Assembly: GCF_902493215.1 (NCBI RefSeq) | Contig: NZ_CABUOL010000003.1 | Coordinates: 124,001-188,000, forward strand | Direction: 5' to 3' | DNA length: 64,000 nucleotides | Origin: an uncultured Mediterranea sp. | Lineage (GTDB): Bacteria; Bacteroidota; Bacteroidia; Bacteroidales; Bacteroidaceae | Shown here: one piece after another, positions 53,531 through 61,416 of the stretch | Numbering within the stretch: position 1 is the first letter of the stretch | Layout of the letters: each line of letters opens with the position of its first letter | Translations under genes and position numbers: made by a program | Notes under the pieces: generated by a model | Databases searched by the model: none | Told to the model about the DNA's origin: nothing | The model's input: the letters and a program-made list of their open reading frames with translations, nothing else

Positions 53531-54002
53531 AAAAGTCTGTTTGATGTACTCCTTCTCCTTCACGGTTTCACAGCCTCTAAATGGCTGTCAATGAAATGGT
53601 TTTGGTGAAAGATGGGGTGAAGGCGTGAAACTCCACACGGAGATACACCGTAAGCGTCTCTACGCCGACACCCGACCAGCCCATATCTTGCTTTCAACGC
53701 AACGCACTCACATTCAATCCGTTCCCGTGAAACTTCACCATCCTTCATGTTGATTCATACGATTCCGAGTTAAAGAAGCTAAACGAAAAGAGAACTCTCC
53801 CCCCCTTAACTGCCGATAAGCAAGATTCACAAGCATCTTTCACCTGATTCATCACAAAAGGCAAGCAGAAACTACTAATAATGTATATAAAGTATATGTG
53901 TTAAAAAACGATATATTCCTACCCTTTATCGTATTCTATAAACATATTTCTGCTACATTCGCATTATTCAACAAGACATCTAATGAAAAAATCCATGAAT
54001 GC

Positions 54003-55379
54003 ATGAAAAAAAGCGCAATTTTTACTACAATCGCCATATTGATCATCCTGACAGCCCAGCTTTTTTGGACTTGGGAAATGTATAAGGTGCATTTGGAGAA
54101 GTGGCAAATCACGCTGCAACAAGGCTTTGAAGAAGTCATTATGGATGAAGCCGGTATCCGCAACGCTTCTTTCGCCTACCCCGAACATCCCCGTTTCTAC
54201 GTAAAAAGCAAAGCCGACATGACTCCGGAAGAAGCAGCGTCACACAAAGGAGATACACTGGACTACAAACGACTGAAAGCAAAGAACGTAGCCGGAAGCA
54301 TGGCGGAACTGATAGGACAACTGCAACAGGACGCTTTACTGAAACGGGGTATGCTTCCAGTCCTGCCCGCAATAGACAGCCTGCTACAGGAAAGACATCC
54401 GGAACATGCAGGACTGAACAGATGTATTCTCCTGCAAGACGGCTCAGGAAATACCGTCAACCGCTTCGGCGACACCACCCTGCTCGCCTCCTCCCACAGC
54501 CTGTCCACCCCTCCGATTCCCATCGGGACACAAGACCGGTTCTATCTCCGCCTCTTCTCGGAAAAGCCCTCGGCAGACATCTTCCGGCAAATGACTTATG
54601 CCGTACTGCTGTCCGCCGCGCTGGCCGTGCTGGTGATGGGCTGCCTGGTGTGGCAATTCCTCGCCATCCTGCGCAAGGACCTGATGCTGAAACAACGGGA
54701 GGCGGCGGTGAACGGCACCGTGCACGACCTGAAAACGCCGCTGGCAGGCGTGGTCACCCTCGTGGGATGGCTGAAGAAGGAAGAGAAGGACAGCCAGAAG
54801 CAGACCTTCCTGCAACAGGCGGAAGAACGGCTGCTACGGCTGAGAAACGACATCGAACGCATCCTGACCACCGCAAGGGGCGGACGCAGAGAACTCGTAC
54901 TGCACAAGGAACCGACGGACCTGCCCACGTTGCTGGCACAGGCCGTGGCGGACACCCGGGCCTGCCTGCCAGCCAAGCGGCACACGCTGGAGACGGACAA
55001 CCGCCTGACGGACGGACAGGTGGAGGCAGACCCGGCCTGCTTGCGCAACGTCTTCGCCCAGCTGCTGGAAAACGCCCTGAAGTATTCGGACGAAGGCGTA
55101 CGCATCACGGTGAAACTCGAAGAGGACGCTGAAGGATGGGTGACGGTCAGCGTGACGGACAACGGATGGGGCATCCCCCGCAAATGCCTGAAGAAGCTTT
55201 TCGGAGAATATTATCAGGTGCCCCGCGAGGAAGGCCGCGCGCAGAAGGGCTACGGCATCGGCCTGACCTATGCCCGCTACGTGGTCCGTGCCCACGGCGG
55301 AGACATCCGGGTGGAAAGCCGGGAAGGAACGGGCAGCACCTTCAGCATACGCCTGCCCCGCAAACAGACAAAAAGGTGA
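54003..55379 (+). CDS. Sensor histidine kinase 1 of the island
   Basis: 458 residues: an N-terminal membrane helix (IFTTIAILIILTAQLFW), a periplasmic sensor (about 30-195), a second helix (YAVLLSAALAVLVMGCLVWQFL), then HisKA with HDLKTPLAG (His 241), N-box LLENALKYSDEG, G1 DNGWGIP and G2 GYGIGLTYARYVV. From GDTTLLASSHSLSTPP onward it is nearly identical to kinase 2 (56005-57357), while the first 155 residues differ. I start at ATG 54003, which opens the membrane helix. No regulator lies directly behind it; it probably shares the one at 57369. Confidence 0.9.
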   Translation: MKKSAIFTTIAILIILTAQLFWTWEMYKVHLEKWQITLQQGFEEVIMDEAGIRNASFAYPEHPRFYVKSKADMTPEEAASHKGDTLDYKRLKAKNVAGSMAELIGQLQQDALLKRGMLPVLPAIDSLLQERHPEHAGLNRCILLQDGSGNTVNRFGDTTLLASSHSLSTPPIPIGTQDRFYLRLFSEKPSADIFRQMTYAVLLSAALAVLVMGCLVWQFLAILRKDLMLKQREAAVNGTVHDLKTPLAGVVTLVGWLKKEEKDSQKQTFLQQAEERLLRLRNDIERILTTARGGRRELVLHKEPTDLPTLLAQAVADTRACLPAKRHTLETDNRLTDGQVEADPACLRNVFAQLLENALKYSDEGVRITVKLEEDAEGWVTVSVTDNGWGIPRKCLKKLFGEYYQVPREEGRAQKGYGIGLTYARYVVRAHGGDIRVESREGTGSTFSIRLPRKQTKR

Positions 55380-55399
55380 TGACAACGAGAGAGCCAGGT

Positions 55400-55786
55400 C
55401 TAAAAGAATCTGATAAAGGAGTAATAATACCGTTTTCCCGGTTTACCAATCTTAAGATGTACGGCAATGAACAGGGGATACAAAATCGCAAAAATCACAT
55501 ACAGAACCACCGGCACATACATCCATCCGGCATCGAAATGTTGCCTTTCGTTATAGGATGAGATTTGGAGATACCAAAACACCACCATATAAATGAACAC
55601 GAAAATGTACAGCTGAATTTGGAAATTGACAATATCCTTCAGGTGTTTCCGCAGTTCAGCAACCTGTTCATCGGCACCGTTCGTTTTGGCCAACGAGTAA
55701 TACAAGAAAGGAGCTATAACAATTCCCAACGGGAAAAAAGCACCTATCAACACACTTACATACAATTTGACAAGACTCGCATTCAT
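55400..55786 (-). CDS. Small polytopic membrane protein between the two kinases
   Basis: 128 residues with about four helices (LYVSVLIGAFFPLGIVIAPF, LYIFVFIYMVVFWYL, GWMYVPVVLYVIFAILYPLF) and a charged middle (DEQVAELRKHLKDIV). It resembles DUF4870-type membrane proteins. It has its own copy of the island promoter 30 bp upstream and runs convergent to kinase 1. Being under the same operator, it may be an immunity or feedback component; unproven. Confidence 0.72.
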   Translation of the reverse strand: MNASLVKLYVSVLIGAFFPLGIVIAPFLYYSLAKTNGADEQVAELRKHLKDIVNFQIQLYIFVFIYMVVFWYLQISSYNERQHFDAGWMYVPVVLYVIFAILYPLFIAVHLKIGKPGKRYYYSFIRFF

Positions 55787-55816
55787 AACAACTAAAATTT
55801 TAAATTAATACTTCCA

Positions 55817-55896
55817 CAAAGATACAGGCTATCAACCATATAATACCTAACTAAAACCTAATCTTTACCTAATCAAAATTTACTATTTTGATTAGG
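55817..55896 (-). promoter_or_regulatory. Island promoter with 11-bp-spaced operator boxes (copy 4)
   Basis: Minus-strand -7 box TATCTTTG (55817-55824); after 21 bp CCTAAC (55846), CCTAAT (55857), CCTAAT (55868); one inverted box ATTAGG (55891), the second degenerate. It faces the membrane protein gene 55400-55786. Confidence 0.8.
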
Positions 55897-56004
55897 CTTT
55901 GGCTATAGTTCAACTGTTTTAGAAAAAAACGGAATCATCCGTTGCTTTTTACATTCCTTATTCCTACTTTTGGAACCACAAAACCAACTGACTTGCCCAA
56001 TATC

Positions 56005-57357
56005 ATGAAATACGCTTTAGGTACAACCCTCGCTATCTTAGCCATCATCGTACTGCAATTGTTTTGGCTTCAGAAAATATATCGCTCCCACGTATCGGAA
56101 TTTGAAGATCAAATGGAGACATGCTTCACACAAGCCATTGAAAAAGAAGTGTTAATAAGAAAAAACGATTTGCATGAGAAACGGTTGTCCGATAGCCAGC
56201 CCATCCGTCCGGATGAAATCAAAAATTTAGTGGGAGACAGTACGGATATCGCCACCATCAAAAAAAAGAAAAGAATAAATAGTATATCCGAAGGAATAAC
56301 CCAACTTTTCCAGATGCTGCTCCTGAAGCAAGGGAGTTATCCGCAATTGACCACACTGGACAGCCTCTATCAGAAAGGCATGAAGGAGAAAGTCCGTCAT
56401 TGTATCTGCCTTTACGACAAACAGCAAATCCTTGACCACGCCGGCGACACCACCCTGCTCGCCTCCTCCCACAGCCTGTCCACCCCTCCGATTCCCATCG
56501 GGACACAAGACCGGTTCTATCTCCGCCTCTTCTCGGAAAAGCCCTCGGCAGACATCTTCCGGCAAATGACTTATGCCGTACTGCTGTCCGCCGCGCTGGC
56601 CGTGCTGGTGATGGGCTGCCTGGTGTGGCAATTCCTCGCCATCCTGCGCAAGGACCTGATGCTGAAACAACGGGAGGCGGCGGTGAACGGCACCGTGCAC
56701 GACCTGAAAACGCCGCTGGCAGGCGTGGCCACCCTCGTGGGATGGCTGAAGAAGGAAGAGAAGGACAGCCAGAAGCAGGCCTTCCTGCAACAGGCGGAAG
56801 AACGGCTGAAACGGCTAAGAAACGACATCGAACGCATCCTGACCGCCGCAAGGGGCGGACGGAGGAAGCTCGTGCTGCACAAGGAACCGACGGACCTGCC
56901 CACGCTGCTGGCACAGGCTGCGGCGGACACCCGGGCCTGCCTGCCCGCCAAGCGGCACACGCTGGAGACGGACAACCGCCTGACGGACGGACAAGTGGAG
57001 GCAGACCCGGCCTGCCTGCGCAACGTCTTCGCCCAGCTGCTGGAAAACGCCCTGAAGTATTCGGACGAAGGCGTACGCATCACGGTGAAACTCGAAGAGG
57101 ACGCTGAAGGATGGGTGACGGTCAGCGTGACGGACAACGGATGGGGCATCCCCCGCAAATGCCTGAAGAAGCTTTTCGGAGAATATTATCAGGTGCCCCG
57201 CGAGGAAGGCCGCGCGCAGAAGGGCTACGGCATCGGCCTGACCTATGCCCGCTACGTGGTCCGTGCCCACGGCGGAGATATCCGGGTGGAAAGCCGGGAA
57301 GGAACGGGCAGTACCTTCAGCATACGCCTGCCCCGCAGACAGACAAACAGACCCTGA
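56005..57357 (+). CDS. Sensor histidine kinase 2 of the island
   Basis: 450 residues: helix ALGTTLAILAIIVLQLFWLQ, a different periplasmic sensor (about 25-145; CFTQAIEKEVLIRKNDLHEK), then a second helix and kinase core as in kinase 1 (HDLKTPLAGVATLVGWL, His 232). The DNA from about 56,442 to the end is nearly identical to 54,467-55,377. The response-regulator gene follows after 11 bp, so this is its direct operon partner. I start at ATG 56005. Confidence 0.92.
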   Translation: MKYALGTTLAILAIIVLQLFWLQKIYRSHVSEFEDQMETCFTQAIEKEVLIRKNDLHEKRLSDSQPIRPDEIKNLVGDSTDIATIKKKKRINSISEGITQLFQMLLLKQGSYPQLTTLDSLYQKGMKEKVRHCICLYDKQQILDHAGDTTLLASSHSLSTPPIPIGTQDRFYLRLFSEKPSADIFRQMTYAVLLSAALAVLVMGCLVWQFLAILRKDLMLKQREAAVNGTVHDLKTPLAGVATLVGWLKKEEKDSQKQAFLQQAEERLKRLRNDIERILTAARGGRRKLVLHKEPTDLPTLLAQAAADTRACLPAKRHTLETDNRLTDGQVEADPACLRNVFAQLLENALKYSDEGVRITVKLEEDAEGWVTVSVTDNGWGIPRKCLKKLFGEYYQVPREEGRAQKGYGIGLTYARYVVRAHGGDIRVESREGTGSTFSIRLPRRQTNRP

Positions 57358-57368
57358 CAATAAAAGAA

Positions 57369-58064
57369 ATGGAAAAGACAGAAAAAATAAAAGTATTGTT
57401 CGTGGACGACGACCTCCTGCTGGGGCAGGTGGTGGGCACCGCGCTCCAGGCGGAAGGTTATGATGTGTTCTACCAGAACTCGCTGGAGGGACTGACGGCC
57501 AGAGCGACCGCCTGCATGCCCGACATCATCTTTCTGGACGTACAGATAGGGACGGAAAGCAGCATCGAAACGGCGCCCCGGCTGCGTGCACTGTTACCCG
57601 ACGTGCCCCTGATTTTTGTATCCTCGTACACGGATGGAACCACCATCCGGCAAGGACTGGAGACCGGCGCCACCAGTTATCTGAAGAAACCGTTCGACAT
57701 GGAGGAGCTGACCGGATACATCCGGCGGTATGCCGTCCGTACCAGCCATACATCCATCCCCATAGGCAGACTGAGGCTGGACTGCCGCACACGGGAACTG
57801 ACTGACAGCCGGAGCGGGAAACCCGTCAAATGCCTGAGCCACATGGAATACAGGCTGCTCAAACTGCTGGCTGCCTATCGGGAACAGGCAGTAGAGAAAA
57901 AACTCATCGAAGCAACCTTGTGGGAAAAAACGGAAACGCCCAATGAACAGAGCCTGATGAACTGCATAAGCCACCTGCGGAAATACCTGGCAGCAGACAG
58001 CGGAATGGAGATTGCCCTCCTGCCCAAGCAAGGCTACATGCTCCGCCCGGAACAGGAGGAATGA
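57369..58064 (+). CDS. OmpR-family response regulator of the island
   Basis: 231 residues. Receiver domain: acidic VDDDLLLG, phosphoacceptor Asp 57 in IIFLDVQIG, Ser in FVSSYTD, Lys in YLKKPFD. The C-terminal winged helix (about 130-228: CLSHMEYRLLKLLAAYREQA, NEQSLMNCISHLRKYL, LLPKQGYML) is the OmpR/PhoB type. Such regulators often bind direct repeats spaced 11 bp, which matches the four island promoters. It is the only regulator of this kind in the window, so I take it as their activator; this is inference. Confidence 0.93.
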   Translation: MEKTEKIKVLFVDDDLLLGQVVGTALQAEGYDVFYQNSLEGLTARATACMPDIIFLDVQIGTESSIETAPRLRALLPDVPLIFVSSYTDGTTIRQGLETGATSYLKKPFDMEELTGYIRRYAVRTSHTSIPIGRLRLDCRTRELTDSRSGKPVKCLSHMEYRLLKLLAAYREQAVEKKLIEATLWEKTETPNEQSLMNCISHLRKYLAADSGMEIALLPKQGYMLRPEQEE

Positions 58065-58082
58065 CGAAACTTCGGTTTCCGC

Positions 58083-58113
58083 TTTGTCTTTCCCCGCGTT
58101 TGCCGTACCTTTG
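58083..58113 (+). promoter_or_regulatory. Bacteroides-type promoter of the DUF2027-Smr gene
   Basis: TTTG (58083-58086), 19 bp, TACCTTTG (58106-58113). Leader about 57 nt. Confidence 0.75.
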
Positions 58114-58176
58114 CCCCGAAGAGAGGCAGACAGGGTAAACAGCCGCTTGCCGGATTACACTTAAAACAGAAAAGAT

Positions 58177-59292
58177 ATGATAAAGATAGGAGACAAAGTT
58201 CGCTTTCTGAGCGAAGTGGGTGGCGGAAAGGTCACCGGATTTCAGGGAAAGGACATCGTGCTGGTGGAAGATGCCGACGGATTTGACATCCCGATGCACA
58301 TCAGTGAAGTGGTGGTGATAGAGACGGACGACTACAACGTACCGACTCCCGCCTCGAAGGCCGCCAAGGCCCAACAGAAGAAGGCCGAGGAACAGCCGGC
58401 CCGCCCGACCGCACCGCAACCGGCCGAACAGCCGCTGCACCGTGTGGAGAAGCCTCAGGTGTCGGTCTACCGCCAGCCGGAGATGAAGGGCGGCGACACG
58501 CTCAACGTCCACCTGGCCTTCGTGCCCACCGACATCAAGGCAGTAAGTACCACGTCTTTCGAAAGCTACCTGGTGAACGACAGCAACTATTACCTCTACT
58601 ACACCTACCTGGGCGCCGAGGGCAAGGCATGGACCGTACGTTCGCACGGACTGATAGAGCCCAACACGAAGCTGCTGCTCGAAGAGTTCGAGAAGGCTTC
58701 GCTCAACGACCTGGAGCGCGTGGCCGTGCAGCTGGTGGCCTTCAAGGACCGCCGTTCCTTCCAGCTGAAGCCTGCCGTCAGCGTGGAGCTGCGCATCGAC
58801 GTAGTGAAGTTCTACAAGCTGCATACCTTCCAACAGACCGACTTCTTCGAGACACCGGCCTTGCTCTACGACGTAGTCAAGGACGACCAGCCCGCCAAGC
58901 AGGTATATGTGTCGGCCGAAGAACTCCAGGAAGCCTTGATACAGAAACGCAAGACCGACGACGCGCCCCGCAAGCCGCAGACCATCGCCAAGCGCGGCGG
59001 CAAGAACGGTATCATCGAGGTGGACCTGCACATCGGCGAACTGCTGGACGACACCCGCGGCATGAGCAACGGCGAGATGCTGAACTACCAGCTGGACAAG
59101 TTCCGCGAGGTGATGGAGCAATACAAGAACAAGCGCGAGCAGCGCATCGTCTTCATCCACGGCAAGGGTGACGGCGTGCTGCGCCGCGCGCTGCTGGACG
59201 AACTTAAGCGCAAGTACCCGGCCTGCAAGGCGCAGGATGCCTCCTTCCAGGAATACGGATTCGGCGCCACAATGGTCACCATCAGGCAGTAA
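58177..59292 (+). CDS. DUF2027 domain protein with C-terminal Smr domain
   Basis: 371 residues: an N-terminal SH3-like segment (KIGDKVRFLSEVGGGKVTGF), an Ala/Pro/Gln-rich linker (about 65-90), a beta-sandwich DUF2027 domain (about 100-240), and a Smr domain at the end (IIEVDLHIGELLDD, QRIVFIHGKGDGVLRRALLD). Smr domains in MutS2 relatives bind or nick branched DNA or cleave RNA; the DLH and HGKG motifs of active Smr domains are present. It overlaps the convergent yaaA gene by 11 bp. Confidence 0.9.
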   Translation: MIKIGDKVRFLSEVGGGKVTGFQGKDIVLVEDADGFDIPMHISEVVVIETDDYNVPTPASKAAKAQQKKAEEQPARPTAPQPAEQPLHRVEKPQVSVYRQPEMKGGDTLNVHLAFVPTDIKAVSTTSFESYLVNDSNYYLYYTYLGAEGKAWTVRSHGLIEPNTKLLLEEFEKASLNDLERVAVQLVAFKDRRSFQLKPAVSVELRIDVVKFYKLHTFQQTDFFETPALLYDVVKDDQPAKQVYVSAEELQEALIQKRKTDDAPRKPQTIAKRGGKNGIIEVDLHIGELLDDTRGMSNGEMLNYQLDKFREVMEQYKNKREQRIVFIHGKGDGVLRRALLDELKRKYPACKAQDASFQEYGFGATMVTIRQ

Positions 59293-60043
59293 ACAGCAGG
59301 TGGGTGTCCGTGCTCCGGCTTTCGTCGAGCGCGAAGCCCTCCCATTCGAAACCACGCAACTCTTCGGGGCGGGTGAGGCGGTTCTTCAGGAAGAAGCGCG
59401 TCATCTCGCCCCGACACATTTTGGCATAGATGACCACCGTCGCCAGCCGGTCGCCCTTCCACACCTGGAACTCGGGCGTCACGACCTGCACCTCGCGCTC
59501 CACGCGCCGCCAGTCGAAGAGGTTCTTCATCTCGCCGCTGGCCAGGTTGAGCAGCACGCCGCCCTGCTGCCTGACGGCTTCAATGAACACGTCCGTCAGC
59601 AGCGGTTTCCAGTAGTCGAACATCGACAGCCCGCCCCGTTCGGGCAGGCAGACGTCGCCCTCCAGCCGGTAGGGCCGGATGCCGTCCAGCGGGCGCAGCA
59701 GGCCGTAGAGGAAGGAGGTGATGAGCAGGTGGTCCTGCGCGAAAGCGAAGTCGTCGGCCGTGAAGTCACGTGGCGCAATGCGTTTGAACACCGCCCCCGT
59801 ATAGGCTCCGATGGCGGGCATCGGGCGGTTTTCTTCCGAGCAGAAGTCGTGGTAGCGCAGGCGGTTTTCGGCGGCTATCTTCGCGTTGACCCGCAGCAGG
59901 GTCTCCAGTTCGGCGGCAGAGTATTGCGACAGGCTGAGGGCGTTCTGCAACGCCTCGGCTTCAAAACGGGGTGTGGTCAGCTGCGGCACGCGCAGGGTGC
60001 AGCGGGCAGCCATGGTCTTGGCACAGGATATGAAGGCAAGCAT
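59282..60043 (-). CDS. yaaA: YaaA-family peroxide stress protein
   Basis: 253 residues of the YaaA (DUF328/UPF0246) family, which in E. coli limits free iron and protects DNA during peroxide stress. Marks: MLAFISCAKTM at the start, NRPMPAIGAYTGAVFKRI, FLYGLLRPLDGIRPYRLE, NLASGEMKNLFD, and TPEFQVWKGDRLATVVIYAK with RGEMTRF. I chose the ATG at 60043, which opens the family's typical start; a longer frame upstream runs into the MITE-like element at 60068, which sits just outside the gene. Confidence 0.92.
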   Translation of the reverse strand: MLAFISCAKTMAARCTLRVPQLTTPRFEAEALQNALSLSQYSAAELETLLRVNAKIAAENRLRYHDFCSEENRPMPAIGAYTGAVFKRIAPRDFTADDFAFAQDHLLITSFLYGLLRPLDGIRPYRLEGDVCLPERGGLSMFDYWKPLLTDVFIEAVRQQGGVLLNLASGEMKNLFDWRRVEREVQVVTPEFQVWKGDRLATVVIYAKMCRGEMTRFFLKNRLTRPEELRGFEWEGFALDESRSTDTHLLFTA

Positions 60044-60067
60044 AAGACAATATAAAAAATCCTCAAT

Positions 60068-60267
60068 TGAGGGTGTGTCAAAATGAAGTGAGGCAATTTT
60101 AACTCCCCTCCTTCTGGAAGGAGGGGTGCCCAAAGGGCGGGGTGGTAGGTTTTCGCTAAGGGTTATCAATCAACGCGTTATGTATTCACCTACCACCTCC
60201 CCCTATCGGGTACTCCTCCTTCCAGAAGGAGGAGAGTCTCAGATACCTCTATTTTGACACACCCTCA
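60068..60267. mobile_element. MITE-like element with 17-bp perfect terminal inverted repeats
   Basis: TGAGGGTGTGTCAAAAT (60068-60084) is exactly inverted at 60251-60267. The 200-bp interior has a second long hairpin (CTCCTTCTGGAAGGAGG-type arms near 60,107-60,123 and 60,209-60,232, and a CCTACCACC/GGTGGTAGG pair). No transposase. It shares ends with the element at 49736-49920. Confidence 0.8.
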
Positions 60268-60410
60268 TTCAATAACATTGTAACCTTGCAAATTTGCGAA
60301 CAGAACAATAAGACTGAGGTTGATTCAGCATTTTCATATTCTTTCTCTAAAACATTATTTTGAATACAAGCTTTTAACTCAAAACATATTTCATTCCAAA
60401 TTTCATTCAT
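60249..60410 (-). pseudogene. 5' remnant of a gene cut off at the MITE-like element
   Basis: From ATG 60410 the frame gives MNEIWNEICFELKACIQNNV then LEKEYENA and soon becomes arbitrary, stopping inside the MITE-like element. A minus-strand -7 box TACCTTTG (60429-60436) remains. The phrase resembles the start of some DNA methylase or restriction-endonuclease-like proteins of Bacteroidetes, a weak impression. It is probably a dead remnant. Confidence 0.4.
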
Positions 60411-60534
60411 TTTGCCTCTTTTTAAAAACAAAGGTAATAAAAATCAAGTACTCCCGCTTCATTTTGCGAAAGTAATTTATCGCGCCAACCAATTTTCTGC
60501 TAAAATACAGGTATTTAATAAAATAGCCAAAAGT

Positions 60535-60603
60535 ACTTCGTGTTTTTGTGGCATTTCACTTCGTGTTTTTGCGGTATTTCACTTCGTGTTTTTGCGGTAA
60601 TCC
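60535..60603. repeat. 23-bp tandem array, three units
   Basis: Three units of exactly 23 bp, starting ACTTCGTGTTTTTG at 60535, 60558 and 60581, with small changes at the end of each. It lies in the gene-free stretch 60,411-61,085, which also holds the next array and the nested inverted repeat. Confidence 0.85.
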
Positions 60604-60637
60604 GTCCCAAAGTTTGTTCACCCTGTTTCCTTACCCC

Positions 60638-60753
60638 GTCTGACGAAGTGCTGCGTGAGGGCCTGACGAAGTACTGCGTGAGGGTGTCATGCCGTGCTTC
60701 CTGAGGGGCTGACAAAGCACGGCGTCAGAGGGTGAGGAAGCACAGCGTCAAGG
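60638..60753. repeat. 23-bp tandem array, five units
   Basis: Units start at 60638, 60661, 60684, 60707 and 60730, typified by CTGACGAAGTACTGCGTGAG; the third is the least similar. The core GACGAAGT is the complement of the ACTTCGT core in the array at 60535, so the two arrays may be related. A single unit also occurs near 53,167. Confidence 0.75.
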
Positions 60754-60778
60754 AACGAAAAGGCCTTTTTTTTAAATA

Positions 60779-60910
60779 CCGCCACAGATGCCACAGAGGA
60801 TTGCATTAAAATTATTGAGCCAATTAAATAAATAGGCTGCCTTTAAAGGCAGACCATTTATTTAATTTCACGCGTAATGTTTACACAAGCATCTATGGCA
60901 TCTGTGGCGG
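60779..60910. repeat. Nested inverted repeats
   Basis: Outer arms CCGCCACAGATGCCA (60779-60793) and its exact inverse (60896-60910). Inside, AATTAAATAAAT (60822-60833), the 16-bp palindrome CTGCCTTTAAAGGCAG (60837-60852) and ATTTATTTAATT (60856-60867). The inner part recurs inverted at 62651-62694, on the other side of the peptide-propeller cassette. Confidence 0.85.
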
Positions 60911-61029
60911 CATTGAAAATCAAGCACTTGCGCAGCAATATAAAAAAGTAGTACCATCTACCAACTCACGATTCACTGTTCATATATGTTATTAAACATA
61001 CAGAAAACCATATTTTTTACCCCAATAAT

Positions 61030-61060
61030 TTTGTTTATAATGAAATAATGTGTATTTTTG
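61030..61060 (+). promoter_or_regulatory. Bacteroides-type promoter of the small peptide gene
   Basis: TTTG (61030-61033), 19 bp, TATTTTTG (61053-61060). It rules out the GTG at 61050 as a start and supports the GTG at 61086. Confidence 0.75.
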
Positions 61061-61085
61061 TAATGAAACTTTAAACTCAAAAGTT

Positions 61086-61349
61086 GTGAAACACTTTAAT
61101 CTTTTAATGCTGTTTTGTATGGGAATGATTTCAGTGTCCTTTGTGTCACCTGAAACATCTTCTCAAGAAGAAGCCTCTATGCTTAGTAGTGGACACCGTT
61201 TGCGTGTTGAGAGTGTCAAAGATGTACAAATCACGCCTATTGAATCTACAGGCCATCTTGTTATTACGACAACTTATGAAGTAAGTTGTCCAGCTTCAGG
61301 CATGGAAGAATGTACTCCTGGAACCTACACTCATCGAACTGTAGGATAA
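61086..61349 (+). CDS. Small secreted peptide precursor
   Basis: 87 residues from a GTG start. Signal peptide KHFNLLMLFCMGMISVSFV, then about 65 residues: SQEEASMLSSGHRLRVESV, a beta-like segment, and VSCPASGMEECTPGTYTH with two cysteines. It stands in front of a BF3164-like propeller lipoprotein, separated by an attenuator-like hairpin. Bacteroides propellers of this kind often sit beside small secreted NVEALA-type peptides (known from memory); this one has no NVEALA motif. Signalling or ligand roles are speculation. Confidence 0.65.
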   Translation: MKHFNLLMLFCMGMISVSFVSPETSSQEEASMLSSGHRLRVESVKDVQITPIESTGHLVITTTYEVSCPASGMEECTPGTYTHRTVG

Positions 61350-61365
61350 CAGAAGTTAAACGAAA

Positions 61366-61416
61366 GAGAGCGACTTGAAAAACAATATTTCAAGCGCTCT
61401 CCCAAATTCTTTTTTT
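61366..61416 (+). terminator. Attenuator-like hairpin between peptide and propeller genes
   Basis: GAGAGCG-A-CTTGAAA (61366-61380) pairs with TTTCAAGCGCTCTC (61388-61401) with one bulged base, and a run of T reaches 61416, just at the propeller ATG. Partial read-through would give much peptide and little lipoprotein. Confidence 0.85.

Noticed and set aside
53560..53748. 62-codon frame in the gene-free stretch upstream of kinase 1
   Set aside because: No signal, no family, no promoter, Arg/Cys-rich composition of a chance frame.
57904..59355. 483-codon minus-strand frame across the regulator end and the DUF2027-Smr gene
   Set aside because: Shadow frame; the plus-strand genes have clear domains and a good promoter.
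60044..60169. Longer N-terminus for yaaA
   Set aside because: The extra 42 codons lie in the MITE-like element; family members start at MLAFISCAKTM-like sequence.
60535..60753. Possible CRISPR array
   Set aside because: The 23-bp units are directly adjacent without spacers, and no cas genes are present.
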